NCBI RefSeq assembly: GCF_002532045.1
Contig: NZ_NWTG01000001.1
Location: forward strand, 620,001 to 684,000
Reading direction: 5' to 3'
From: Bradyrhizobium sp. C9
Lineage (GTDB): Bacteria; Pseudomonadota; Alphaproteobacteria; Rhizobiales; Xanthobacteraceae
DNA: 64,000 nt
Part shown: in pieces, positions 43,815 to 53,597 of the stretch
How the letters are laid out: each line of letters starts with the position of its first letter
How positions within the stretch are numbered: position 1 is the stretch's first letter
Made by a program: the position numbers and the translations under genes
Notes under the pieces: generated by a model
Seen by the model: the letters and a program-made list of their open reading frames with translations, nothing else
Database searches by the model: none
What the model was told of the DNA's origin: nothing

Positions 43815-44591
43815 TTAGCCCCATCCCGACGTCAGACCGCCATCCACCGTGTAGATCACGCCCGATGTATAGCCTGCGCGATCGGAGGCCAGGAATGCCA
43901 TCAGGTCGCCGATCTCGCGCGCATGCGCGGGGCGGCCGAGCGGCAGGCCCTTCTGGAATTCCTTGTAGCGGCTCTCGTCGCCGAACTGGTTCTTGGCGCG
44001 GGTCTTGAGGAGCGTGACGTGGCGGTCGGTGCCCACAGGGCCGGGGTTGATGCCGACGACGCGGATGTTGTCGGCGAGGCTCTTGCCGCCGAGCGCCCGG
44101 GTGAACGACATCAGTGCTGCATTGCCGGCGCTGCCGCAGATGTAATTGGCGTCGAACTTCTCGCCGGCCGCGCCGATGTCGTTGACGATCACACCACCGC
44201 CGCGCGCCTTCATCTGGGCATAGATCGCGCGCGTCAAATTGACATAGCCGAACACCTTGAGCTCCCAGGCGTGCCGCCAGGTCGCCTCGTCGATCTTGTC
44301 GATCGAGCCGCCCGGGATGTCGCCGGCATTATTGACGAGGATGTCGATGTCGGCGGCCTCCTTGGCCAAGCGCGCCAGATCTTCGGATTTGCGCAGGTCG
44401 ACGACGCTGACTGCGGCATCGATCTGGTGCGCCGAGCGCAGCCGCTCGGCCAGCGCCCTCAATTGCTCGCCGTTGCGGGCGGCGAGCAGCAAATTGGCGC
44501 CTTCCTCGGCAAAGGCTTCGGCGGCGGCCGCGCCAATGCCCTTGGAGGCGCCGGTGATCAGGACACGTTTGCCGCGCAGATACAGATCCAT
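43815..44591 (-). CDS. SDR-fold protein lacking the canonical catalytic Ser and Lys
   Basis: A 258-residue protein with an intact Rossmann loop TGASKGIGAAAAEAFAEEGA and ILVNNAGDIPGG. Where classical SDRs have S...YxxxK it reads VNDIGAAGEKFDANYICGSA: the serine position is Ala and the residue four after Tyr is Ser, with three extra residues before GNAALMSFTRALG. It could use a different chemistry or only bind a cofactor. ATG 44591 was preferred to the long 44729 frame. It diverges from the tartrate dehydrogenase gene. Confidence 0.8.
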   Translation of the reverse strand: MDLYLRGKRVLITGASKGIGAAAAEAFAEEGANLLLAARNGEQLRALAERLRSAHQIDAAVSVVDLRKSEDLARLAKEAADIDILVNNAGDIPGGSIDKIDEATWRHAWELKVFGYVNLTRAIYAQMKARGGGVIVNDIGAAGEKFDANYICGSAGNAALMSFTRALGGKSLADNIRVVGINPGPVGTDRHVTLLKTRAKNQFGDESRYKEFQKGLPLGRPAHAREIGDLMAFLASDRAGYTSGVIYTVDGGLTSGWG

Positions 44592-44761
44592 GGGATGTCT
44601 CGCTTGGGTATGAGGAGTGAGGTGTCGGCGAAATTGGTGGGGCAGGGTCGCGCCGCGGTCAACACTGCACTGCAGCGTTGCGCTCGCGCGAAGTTTGGTC
44701 CATTGCAGGTCCATCAGGATAGGCGGCATTGCCGGCCGGGCAAATCACAAGGGTGTTCTCG

Positions 44762-45838
44762 ATGAGCAGCAAAAAGCAGTATCGGATTGCGGTCATTCCC
44801 GGTGACGGCATCGGCAAGGAAGTGATGCCGGAGGGCCTGCGCGTCATCGAGGCGGCGGCGAAGAAACACGGCGTCGACGTGAAGTTCGACCATTTCGACT
44901 TCGCCTCCTACGACTATTACGAGAAGCACGGCGAGATGATGCCGGCCGACTGGAAGGACCAGATCGGCAAGCATGACGCGATCTATTTCGGCGCTGTCGG
45001 TTGGCCGGCCAAGATCCCGGATCACATCTCGCTGTGGGGCTCGCTGATCAAGTTCCGCCGCGAGTTCGACCAGTACGTCAATTTGCGTCCGGTGCGCCTG
45101 ATGCCCGGCGTGCCGTCGCCGCTGGCGAACCGCAAGCCCGGCGACATCGATTTCTGGGTAGTGCGCGAGAACACCGAGGGTGAATACTCCTCGGTCGGCG
45201 GCCGCATGTTCCCGGATACCGATCGCGAATTCGTCACGCAGCAGACCGTGATGACCCGTATTGGCGTCGACCGCATCCTGAAATTCGCGTTCGACCTCGC
45301 GCAGTCGCGGCCGAAGAAGCATCTGACCTCGGCGACCAAGTCGAACGGCATCTCCATCACCATGCCCTATTGGGACGAGCGCGTGGAGGCGATGGCCAAG
45401 AAGTATCCCGGCGTGAAGTGGGACAAGTACCACATCGACATTCTCACCGCGAACTTCGTGCTGCATCCGGACTGGTTCGACGTCGTGGTCGGCTCCAATT
45501 TGTTCGGGGACATTCTGTCCGACCTCGGTCCGGCCTGCACCGGCACGATCGGCATCGCGCCGTCGGGCAACATCAATCCGGAAGGCAATTTCCCCTCGGT
45601 GTTCGAGCCGGTGCACGGCTCGGCGCCTGACATCGCCGGACAGGGCATCGCCAACCCGATCGGCATGATCTGGTCGGGCGCAATGATGCTGGAGCACCTC
45701 GGCGAGAAGCAGGCGGCAGCCGCCATCGTCGGCGCGATCGAGCGCACGCTCGGCGAACGCACGCTGCGCACCCGCGACCTCGGCGGTAATGCCGACACCA
45801 CGGCGTGCGGCAAGGCCGTCGCGGAGATGGTGGAGTAA
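44762..45838 (+). CDS. ttuC: tartrate dehydrogenase/decarboxylase-type enzyme
   Basis: A 358-residue beta-decarboxylating dehydrogenase of the isopropylmalate/isocitrate fold: IPGDGIGKEVMPEGLRVIEA, VVRENTEGEYSSVGGRMF, DVVVGSNLFGDILSDLGPAC. FGAVGWPAKIPDHISLWGSL is typical of tartrate dehydrogenase (TtuC) rather than LeuB. It oxidises tartrate or D-malate with NAD, Mn and K. The longer frame from 44729 is discounted because ATG 44762 starts the family-like sequence. Confidence 0.88.
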   Translation: MSSKKQYRIAVIPGDGIGKEVMPEGLRVIEAAAKKHGVDVKFDHFDFASYDYYEKHGEMMPADWKDQIGKHDAIYFGAVGWPAKIPDHISLWGSLIKFRREFDQYVNLRPVRLMPGVPSPLANRKPGDIDFWVVRENTEGEYSSVGGRMFPDTDREFVTQQTVMTRIGVDRILKFAFDLAQSRPKKHLTSATKSNGISITMPYWDERVEAMAKKYPGVKWDKYHIDILTANFVLHPDWFDVVVGSNLFGDILSDLGPACTGTIGIAPSGNINPEGNFPSVFEPVHGSAPDIAGQGIANPIGMIWSGAMMLEHLGEKQAAAAIVGAIERTLGERTLRTRDLGGNADTTACGKAVAEMVE

Positions 45839-45860
45839 GCTGCGCCGTCAACCACGGGAT

Positions 45861-45997
45861 CGTCCTGGCGAAAGCCAGGACCCATTACCCCGAGTGCTTG
45901 TTGGCTTGATAGGTCTGACCACCGCCAGCGCGATGACGCAGGCCGGTGGTCATGGGTCCTGGATCGCGCTCGCTACGCTCACTTGTCCAGGACGACG
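45861..45997. repeat. palindromic repeat, family 2 copy a
   Basis: CGTCCTGGCGAAAGCCAGGA at the left end, CCCATTACCCC next to it, and GGTCATGGGTCCTGGATCGC to TCCAGGACGACG at the right. The element matches, in inverted orientation, the one at 51574-51702. It lies in the convergent gap after ttuC. Confidence 0.82.
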
Positions 45998-46021
45998 TCG
46001 ATATTGATTGCTTCGCAGTCT

Positions 46022-46142
46022 GCGTAGGGTGGGTTAGCCGACTACGTCCGCCGTAGCTCTACGAGCGAAGGCGGAAGGCGTAACCCACCATCCTTGCGGC
46101 GACAAAGTCGGTGGGTGACGCTTCGCTAACCCGCCCTACGGT
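46022..46142. repeat. palindromic repeat, family 3
   Basis: GCGTAGGGTGGGTTAGC at the left and GCTAACCCGCCCTACGG at the right form a near-perfect inverted pair, with an inner TAACCCACC / GGTGGGT pair. It fills the rest of the convergent gap and ends directly at the stop codon of the dehydrogenase gene. Confidence 0.85.
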
Positions 46143-47054
46143 CTACCCCTTCACGATCCGTCGGCAATGCTCCCACGCAGCGTGGATCAGGTTCTCGCTC
46201 GCTTCGGGCGTGCGGAACGCGGAGTGAGCTGACAGCGTCACGTTCGGGATCTTGGTCAGCGGATGATCCTTCGGCAGCGGCTCGATGTTGTAGACGTCGA
46301 GGCCGGCATGACGAATGTGGCCGGAGTTGAGCGCATCGATCATCGCCTGCTCGTCGACGATGGCGCCGCGCGCGGTGTTGATCAGCACCACGCCCTTCTT
46401 CATCTTCGCGATCTTCTCGCGCGTGATCATGCCGCGGGTCTCGTCGTTCAAGAGCAGATGCAGCGAGACCACGTCGCTGTTCGCCAGCACGGTGTCGAGC
46501 TCGGTGAATTCGACGCCCGGATGGCCCTTGGGCGACCGGTTCCAGGCGATCACCTTCATGCCGCTGCCGAGCGCGATGCGGGCGACCTCAGCGGCGATGC
46601 CGCCGAAGCCGACCAGGCCGAGCATCTTGCCGGTGAGCTGCATGCCGTCCTCGCGCAGCCAGTTGCCGGCGCGCATCTCGCGGTCCATCTGCGCGATCAC
46701 TCGCGCCGACGACCACATCAGCGCGATCGCGGATTCCGCGACCGCGGTGTCGCCATAGCCCTTGATCAGGTGCACGGAGATGCCGAGCCCGGCGAGCTCT
46801 TCCGGATTCATGTAGCTGCGCGCGCCGGTGCCGAGGAACACGACGTGCTTCAGGCCGGCACACTTCTTTGCCACGTCGGTCGGCAGCGCGGTGTGATCGA
46901 CGACCGCGATCTCGGCGCCATCCAGCACCGCCGGGTAGTCCTCCGGCTTGATGTCGGGATTGCGGTTGATCCGCATCTTGGGATCGCCGGGCTTTTCCAA
47001 TCGCTCCGTGATGACAGCGAGCGATTCATTGGCGTCGACAAACACTGCGCGCAC
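46143..47054 (-). CDS. D-2-hydroxyacid dehydrogenase
   Basis: A 303-residue NAD-dependent D-isomer dehydrogenase: GLVGFGGIAAEVARIALGSG (dinucleotide loop), NTARGAIVD (catalytic Arg), VYNIEPLPKDHPL (Glu) and LSAHSAFRTPEA (His). I place the start at GTG 47054, because GGAGG (47064-47060) lies five bases ahead of it; the ATG at 47066 would overlap that site. It begins 31 bases after the M20 hydrolase gene and is probably in its operon. Confidence 0.87.
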   Translation of the reverse strand: MRAVFVDANESLAVITERLEKPGDPKMRINRNPDIKPEDYPAVLDGAEIAVVDHTALPTDVAKKCAGLKHVVFLGTGARSYMNPEELAGLGISVHLIKGYGDTAVAESAIALMWSSARVIAQMDREMRAGNWLREDGMQLTGKMLGLVGFGGIAAEVARIALGSGMKVIAWNRSPKGHPGVEFTELDTVLANSDVVSLHLLLNDETRGMITREKIAKMKKGVVLINTARGAIVDEQAMIDALNSGHIRHAGLDVYNIEPLPKDHPLTKIPNVTLSAHSAFRTPEASENLIHAAWEHCRRIVKG

Positions 47055-47085
47055 GAAAACCTCCATCAAAGGGAGACGTGGATGA

Positions 47086-48336
47086 TCAGGATGCGACGCC
47101 GGCGAGCGCCAGCACCGTATGCATCAGGACATTGGCGCCGGCGGCGCAATCGGTCTGCGTGGCGTCTTCCAGCTCGTTGTGGCTGATGCCGTCCTTGCAG
47201 GGCACGAACACCATCGCCGCCGGCATCACCGTATTGAGGTTGCAGGCGTCGTGGCCGGCGCCGGACGTGATGCGGCGGTGCGAATAGCCGAGCTGCTGGG
47301 CCGCGTTCTCCACCGCGTCGACCAGCTTCGGGTCGAAATGGGTCGGCGCCTTGCGCCAGACGAGATCAAGCTGCACCTCGACCTTGCGCCTTGCTGCGAT
47401 CTCGGTGACCGCAGCACGGAGATCACCATCCAGCGCGTCCATGATTCCTGCATCGGCGCTGCGGCAATCCACGGTGAAGGCGATCTCGCCGGGAATGACG
47501 TTGCGCGAGGGCGCTGCGATCACGGCCTCGCCGATGGTGCCGACCGCCTTCGGCCCATGCTTCCTGGCGATGCTTTCCATCGCCAGCACGATCTCGGACA
47601 GCGTCGCCAGCGCGTCGCGGCGCAGCGGCATCGGGGTCGAGCCGGCATGGCTCTCGAAGCCTGTGATCTTGCCGTCGTACCACAACACGCCCTGGCCGGA
47701 ATCGACCACGCCGATGGTCTTGCCTTCGGCCTCCAGGATCGGGCCCTGCTCGATATGCAGCTCGACGAAGCTGGTGAACTTCTGGCGGCCGACCGGGGCA
47801 TCGCCGCGGTAACCGATCGAATCCAGCGCCTGCGCCACCGTGACGCCCTCGGCATCCTTGCGCGACAGAATGTCGTCGGTGGTGAAATCCCCGACATAGG
47901 CGGCCGAGGCCATCATCGCCGGCGCGAAGCGCGAGCCTTCCTCGTTGGTCCAGTTGCAGATGCAGATCGGCAGCTCGGTCTCGATCCCTGCATCGTTGAG
48001 CGTGCGCACCAGTTCGAGCCCGGCCAGCGTGCCGAGGATGCCGTCATATTTGCCGCCGGTCGGCTGGGTGTCGAGATGCGAGCCGACGCCGATCGGCGGC
48101 TTCGACATATCCCGCCCCTTCCGCAACCCGAACATCGAACCGAGTGCATCGACCTGCACTTCGAGGCCGGCGCTTTCGCATGCCTTGCGGAACCAGTCGC
48201 GCACCTGCTTGTCTTCGACGCTGAGGGTCAGCCGCCGCACGCCGCCCTTTGGCGTTGCACCGAACTGCGCGGTTTCGTGGATGGTGCCCCAGAGGCGGGC
48301 GGAATCGATCTGCAGGTTGGTGGCGGCTCGGCTCAT
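47086..48336 (-). CDS. M20 Zn-hydrolase (N-carbamoyl-L-amino-acid hydrolase/allantoate amidohydrolase type)
   Basis: A 416-residue amidohydrolase. GVGSHLDTQPTGGKYDGILG holds the His and bridging Asp, NWTNEEGSRFAPAMM the Glu-Glu pair, LHIEQGPILE a further His, and SGAGHDACNLN the C-terminal His. This is the AllC/HyuC/beta-ureidopropionase pattern, hydrolysing a carbamoyl or similar amide. It sits 14 bases downstream of the lysR gene. Neighbouring genes contain no allantoin enzymes, so an N-carbamoyl or N-substituted amino acid is the better guess. Confidence 0.89.
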   Translation of the reverse strand: MSRAATNLQIDSARLWGTIHETAQFGATPKGGVRRLTLSVEDKQVRDWFRKACESAGLEVQVDALGSMFGLRKGRDMSKPPIGVGSHLDTQPTGGKYDGILGTLAGLELVRTLNDAGIETELPICICNWTNEEGSRFAPAMMASAAYVGDFTTDDILSRKDAEGVTVAQALDSIGYRGDAPVGRQKFTSFVELHIEQGPILEAEGKTIGVVDSGQGVLWYDGKITGFESHAGSTPMPLRRDALATLSEIVLAMESIARKHGPKAVGTIGEAVIAAPSRNVIPGEIAFTVDCRSADAGIMDALDGDLRAAVTEIAARRKVEVQLDLVWRKAPTHFDPKLVDAVENAAQQLGYSHRRITSGAGHDACNLNTVMPAAMVFVPCKDGISHNELEDATQTDCAAGANVLMHTVLALAGVAS

Positions 48337-48350
48337 TGCGGCTCTTCCCT

Positions 48351-49283
48351 TTACGCGACCGTTTTTTCATGACGCGCCGCGTCCATCGCGTCAACCGCCA
48401 CGCTCGCCTGCGCGATCTGCCTGGCGAGATGGGCGACACGCTCGATGGCGACCGCATCGGGGGAGGCGAGCCAGCTCGCGGTGAAGGTGAGGGGCGGCAG
48501 TTTGAGATCGGTATCGAGCAATTGCAAGCGGCCGTCGGCGAGCTCGTTCTCGACGATCGCCGACGGAATCACTGCAATGCCAAGACCTTCATTGGCCATG
48601 TGGATCACGGTCGCAAGCGACGTCGAAGCGTGCAGGCGGATCGGCGGCAGATCGGGGGCGTTGAACAGCGCGCGCACGGTCTCATAGGGCTGGGTCTTGC
48701 GCGGAAACGTGATGATCGGAAACCGCGCCAGGTCCCGCCGCGCCACCGGGCCGGGGCCGAGGCCGAGCGATGGGCTCGCCAGGAAACCGATCGGGTAATC
48801 GCACAGCACATGATTGTGCGCGCCGGACGCCGAGACCGGTCCGAGCACGAAGGCGAGCTCGATCTCCTGCGCCAGCAGCCGCGGGGTCAGGTTCGGCGTG
48901 ATGTCGACCTCGATCTCCAGCGACAGGTTCGGGTAGATCTCGTTGACGCTCTTGACCAGCCGCGGCAGCCAGGTGTGCACGATGGTTTCCGCGACACCGA
49001 GCCGCAGCGCGCCGCGCATTGCCGAACGGTCGCCGACCTCCGCCATCATCTCCGAGCGCAGGCCGATCAGCTTCTCGGCGTAGGTCATCATCAGCCGTCC
49101 GCTCGGCGTCGGCGAGGCCACCCGGTGATCCCGGTTCAACAGTTTGACGCCCATCTCGCGCTCGAGCTGGGCAATGCGCTGGGAGATCGCCGGCTGGGTG
49201 GTGTTGAGCCGCTGGGCGGCGCCGCGGAAGCTGCCGAGCTTGACGACCCAAAGGAACGTTTCGATCGAGCGGAAGTCCGTCAT
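48351..49283 (-). CDS. LysR-family transcriptional regulator
   Basis: A 310-residue LTTR: HTH FLWVVKLGSFRGAAQRLNTT, QPAISQRIAQLEREMGVKLL, then an effector domain (EIEVDITPNLTPRLLAQEIE, FVLGPVSASG). It is the promoter-proximal gene of the minus-strand arm and diverges from the DUF1445/ABC arm. A perfect 9-3-9 palindrome at 49301-49321 lies 18 bases upstream. It should control both arms. Confidence 0.9.
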   Translation of the reverse strand: MTDFRSIETFLWVVKLGSFRGAAQRLNTTQPAISQRIAQLEREMGVKLLNRDHRVASPTPSGRLMMTYAEKLIGLRSEMMAEVGDRSAMRGALRLGVAETIVHTWLPRLVKSVNEIYPNLSLEIEVDITPNLTPRLLAQEIELAFVLGPVSASGAHNHVLCDYPIGFLASPSLGLGPGPVARRDLARFPIITFPRKTQPYETVRALFNAPDLPPIRLHASTSLATVIHMANEGLGIAVIPSAIVENELADGRLQLLDTDLKLPPLTFTASWLASPDAVAIERVAHLARQIAQASVAVDAMDAARHEKTVA

Positions 49284-49300
49284 TGGAAGCAAATCCTCGA

Positions 49301-49321
49301 TCGATAAATCTTATTTATCGA
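49301..49321. promoter_or_regulatory. 21-bp palindromic LysR operator
   Basis: TCGATAAAT (49301-49309), spacer CTT, ATTTATCGA (49313-49321): perfect 9-bp arms containing the T-N11-A core of LysR sites. It is placed between the lysR start (49283) and the divergent gene at 49404. Confidence 0.72.
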
Positions 49322-49403
49322 TTTTGATTAGAAAGGACGATTAGACATTATATCACGCTTGGTGTTGGTTTGTCCTTGTCGAGATTATGGGCAGGAGAAT
49401 CCC

Positions 49404-50222
49404 ATGACTGTTTTTGCGGCAGTGCAGCGATCTCAGGGGGAGCCGGTGCTGGCGAGTGTCGAGGCGCGGCGCGCCTGTCGCAACGGCATGGCCTCGGCCA
49501 CCACGGCCGGTCTCGCCAACGGTTTCGTCCAGGGCAATCTGGCGATCCTGCCGGAGAAGCTCGCCGGCGCGTTCCACCGCTTCTGCCAGCTCAATCCCAA
49601 GCCGTGCCCGATCATCGGCATGTCGGATGTGGGCGATCCCCGGATCCCCGCGCTCGGCCTCGACCTCGACATCCGCACCGACGTGCCGCGCTACCGGGTC
49701 TGGCGCGACGGCGAGGTGGCGGACGAGCCGACCGACATCACCAAATACTGGCGCGACGATCTCGTCACCTTCGTGCTCGGCTGCTCCTATTCGTTCGAGG
49801 AGGCGCTGCTGGAGGACGGGCTGCCGATCCGTCACATCGAACGCAACCTGCGTGTGCCAATGTACCGGACCAACATCGCCTGCCAGCCGTCGGGGCCGTT
49901 CGCGGGGCCGATGGTGGTGTCGATGCGCCCGTTCAAGCCGGCGGATGCGATCCGCGCGGTACAGATCACTTCGCGCTTCCCGTCGGTGCATGGCGCCCCG
50001 GTTCATCTCGGTCACCCGCATGCGATCGGCATCAAGGACATTGCCAAGCCCGACTATGGCGACGCGGTGCCGGTGGCCGATGACGAGATCCCGGTGTTCT
50101 GGGCCTGTGGCGTGACGCCGCAATCGGTGATCGCAAGTGCGAAGCTGCCGTTCGCGATCACGCATTCGCCCGGCCTGATGCTGGTGACCGATCTCAGGAA
50201 CAGGCAGCTCGCTGTGCTCTGA
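49404..50222 (+). CDS. DUF1445 putative hydro-lyase (D-glutamate cyclase-like)
   Basis: A 272-residue member of the DUF1445 family: [52 protein letters not shown] and a C-terminal [24 protein letters not shown]. The relative in Bacillus (YcsI) lies in the 5-oxoprolinase operon, and the vertebrate domain acts as D-glutamate cyclase, so a pyroglutamate or D-amino-acid link is possible. CAGGAG precedes ATG 49404. It is the first gene of the plus arm, ahead of the ABC importer. Confidence 0.86.
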   Translation: MTVFAAVQRSQGEPVLASVEARRACRNGMASATTAGLANGFVQGNLAILPEKLAGAFHRFCQLNPKPCPIIGMSDVGDPRIPALGLDLDIRTDVPRYRVWRDGEVADEPTDITKYWRDDLVTFVLGCSYSFEEALLEDGLPIRHIERNLRVPMYRTNIACQPSGPFAGPMVVSMRPFKPADAIRAVQITSRFPSVHGAPVHLGHPHAIGIKDIAKPDYGDAVPVADDEIPVFWACGVTPQSVIASAKLPFAITHSPGLMLVTDLRNRQLAVL

Positions 50223-50308
50223 ATAGGCAATTCGTGCAATTCATTGAGGCTTTACTGCGCGCTACAAGCGTCACATCGATAATAACAAGCTGACCAAGGG
50301 GACTTTCG

Positions 50309-51556
50309 ATGACGATCTCTCGCCGTAACGTGTTGCTGGGTGCCACTGCCGCCGCTGCGCTCGGTCCGATGGCCGCGCGCGCGCAGACAAGCGAAGTTGC
50401 AATCGGCGTGATCTATCCGCTGTCCGGCTCCAGCGCCGCGATCGGCGTCGACGCGCAGCATGCCTTCAACACCGCCGCCGACATCATCAACAAGAACTAT
50501 GATTTCGCGCTGCCGCTCGCCAAGGGCGAGGGCCTGTCCGGCCTCGGCGGAGCGAAGGTCAAGCTCGTGTTCGCCGACCACCAGGCCGACCCGCAGAAGG
50601 GCCGCGCCGAGACCGAGCGGCTGATCACCCAGGAGAAGGTCTGCGCCGTCGTCGGCACCTATCAGAGCGCGGTTGCGGTCACCGTCAGCCAGACCTGCGA
50701 GCGCTACGGCGTCCCGTTCATCTCGGCCGACAACTCTTCGCCGAGCCTGCATCGCCGCGGCCTGAAGTATTACTTCCGCGCCTCGCCACATGACGAGATG
50801 TTCTCGGCCGCGATGTTCGACTTCTTCGATGCGATGAAGAAAAAGGGTCAGAAGATCGAGACGCTGGCGCTGTTCCACGAGGACACGATCTTCGGCACCG
50901 ATTCGGCGAACGCCCAGACCAAGCTCGCCGGCGAGCGCGGCTACAAGATCGTGGCCGACATCAAGTATCGCGCCAATTCGCCGTCGCTGACCGCCGAGGT
51001 GCAGCAGCTCAAGGCGGCGAATGCCGACGTCCTGATGCCGTCGAGCTACACCACCGACTCGATCCTGCTGGTCAAGACCATGGCGGAGCTCGGCTACAAG
51101 CCGAAGAACATCATGGCGCAGGATGCCGGCTTTTCGGAGAAGGCGACCTATGACGCGGTCGGCGACAAGCTCGAGGGCGTGATCTCGCGCGGCAGCTTCT
51201 CGCTCGACCTGGCGCAGAAGCGGCCGATGGTCGGTCTCATCAACGAGATGTACCGCGCCAAGTCCGGCAAGGACTTCAACGATTACACCTCGCGCCAGTT
51301 CATGGGCCTGATCGTGATGGCCGACGCCGTCAACCGCGCCAAATCGACCGACGGCGAGAAGATCCGTGAGGCGCTGGTCGCGACCGACATGCCGGGCGAC
51401 GTGACCATCATGCCGTGGCGGCGCGTCAAGTTCGACGAGATGGGGCAGAACAACTTCGCCGATCCGGTGCTGCTGCAATATACCGCGAAGAACTTCGTGA
51501 CGATCTTCCCGGAACAGGCCGCCGTCTCCGAGGCGATCTGGCCGATGAACAGCTGA
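50309..51556 (+). CDS. ABC transporter periplasmic binding protein (LivK family)
   Basis: A 415-residue type I binding protein with a twin-arginine signal (SRRNVLLGATAAAALG, cleavage after ARA near 26) and a mature start SEVAIGVIYPLSGSSAAIG. It should capture the substrate of the DUF1445/M20 module. The protein differs clearly from the hydroxyquinol-cluster receptor at 6558. A palindromic repeat of about 130 bases lies between it and the permease genes. Confidence 0.88.
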   Translation: MTISRRNVLLGATAAAALGPMAARAQTSEVAIGVIYPLSGSSAAIGVDAQHAFNTAADIINKNYDFALPLAKGEGLSGLGGAKVKLVFADHQADPQKGRAETERLITQEKVCAVVGTYQSAVAVTVSQTCERYGVPFISADNSSPSLHRRGLKYYFRASPHDEMFSAAMFDFFDAMKKKGQKIETLALFHEDTIFGTDSANAQTKLAGERGYKIVADIKYRANSPSLTAEVQQLKAANADVLMPSSYTTDSILLVKTMAELGYKPKNIMAQDAGFSEKATYDAVGDKLEGVISRGSFSLDLAQKRPMVGLINEMYRAKSGKDFNDYTSRQFMGLIVMADAVNRAKSTDGEKIREALVATDMPGDVTIMPWRRVKFDEMGQNNFADPVLLQYTAKNFVTIFPEQAAVSEAIWPMNS

Positions 51557-51573
51557 TCGGTCGGACGCGTTCT

Positions 51574-51702
51574 CGTCGTCCCGGGCAAGCGAAGCGCGAC
51601 CCGGGACCCATTACCCCAGGCAGGCATTTTTGCGATGATTGGTTGTTGTCTCTCCTACCGATGCATTTGTGGCAATGGGTCCTGGCTTTCGCCAGGACGA
51701 CG
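51574..51702. repeat. palindromic repeat, family 2 copy b, inside ABC operon
   Basis: CGTCGTCCCGGGCAAGCGAA at the left, with CCCATTACCCC, and GGCAATGGGTCCTGGCTTTC then GCCAGGACGACG at the right. It is the reverse of the element at 45861-45997. It separates the binding-protein gene from the permeases, where a stable hairpin could favour binding-protein mRNA. Confidence 0.82.
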
Positions 51703-51732
51703 TTGGGGCCATACGTTGACCGGGGCGCAGCG

Positions 51733-52610
<878 letters not shown>

Positions 52611-52611
<1 letters not shown>

Positions 52612-53597
52612 TGGACACCCAGTTCGCCCAACGCCGCAGGCGTGACCTGATCGTGGCGGCCTGCCTTGCGGCGATCGCAGCGCTGGTGCCGCTGTTCGTC
52701 AAGGACGTCTACGTCCAGAACATCATGGTCCTGACCCTGATGTATGCCGCGCTCTCGCAGAGCTGGAACATCCTGTCCGGCTATTGCGGACAGATCTCGC
52801 TCGGCCATGCGCTGTATTTCGGACTCGGCGCTTACACCACCGCGCTCTTGTTCACCAAGTTCGGCGTGCTGCCATGGTTCGGCATGCTGGCGGGCGGAGC
52901 GATCTCCGCGGTGATCGCGATGGCGCTCGGCTATCCCTGCTTCCGCCTGCGCGGGCATTATTTCGTGATCGCGACCATCGTGATCGCCGAGATCGCGCTG
53001 CTCTTGATCCAGAACTGGGATTGGGCGGGTGCCGCGCTCGGCATCGACATCCCGATGCGCGGCGACAGCTGGCTGAAATTCCAGTTCGCCCGCTCCAAGC
53101 TGCCGTACTTCTATTTCGCGCTGACGCTGGCTTGCATTGCCTGGCTCGTCACCTGGTGGCTGGAAGATTCCAAATGGGGCTATTGGTGGCGCGCGGTGAA
53201 GGATAATCCGGATGCTGCCGAGAGCCTCGGTGTCGTCGTGTTCAATTCCAAGATGGGTGCCGCGGCGGTCTCGGCTTTCCTGGTCGCGGTCGGCGGCAGC
53301 TTCTACGCCCAGTTCGTCTCCTATATCGATCCCGAGAGCGTGATGGGCTTCCAGTTCTCGCTGTTGATGGCGCTGCCCGCGGTGCTCGGAGGAATCGGCA
53401 CATTGTGGGGGCCGGTGCTCGGCGCGGTCATCCTGATTCCGCTCACCGAGCTGACGCGCGCTTACGTCGGCGGCTCCGGCCGCGGCGTCGACCTCATCGT
53501 CTACGGCGCGCTGATCGTCGCGATCTCGCTGGCGCTGCCGAAGGGGCTGGTCAGCGTGTTCAGCATGCTCTCCGGGCGCAAGGAGGCCGCGCGATGA
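52611..53597 (+). CDS. ABC transporter permease, LivM type
   Basis: A 328-residue permease: ALSQSWNILSGYCGQISLGH, RLRGHYFVIATIVIAEIALL and VKDNPDAAESLGV are LivM hallmarks. Its end overlaps the LivG-type gene (ATGA at 53594). Ten membrane segments are plausible. Confidence 0.9.

Noticed and set aside
46055..47069. A TTG at 47069 or ATG at 47066 as start of the D-2-hydroxyacid dehydrogenase.
   Set aside because: The only good ribosome binding site, GGAGG, overlaps that ATG and is correctly spaced for GTG 47054.
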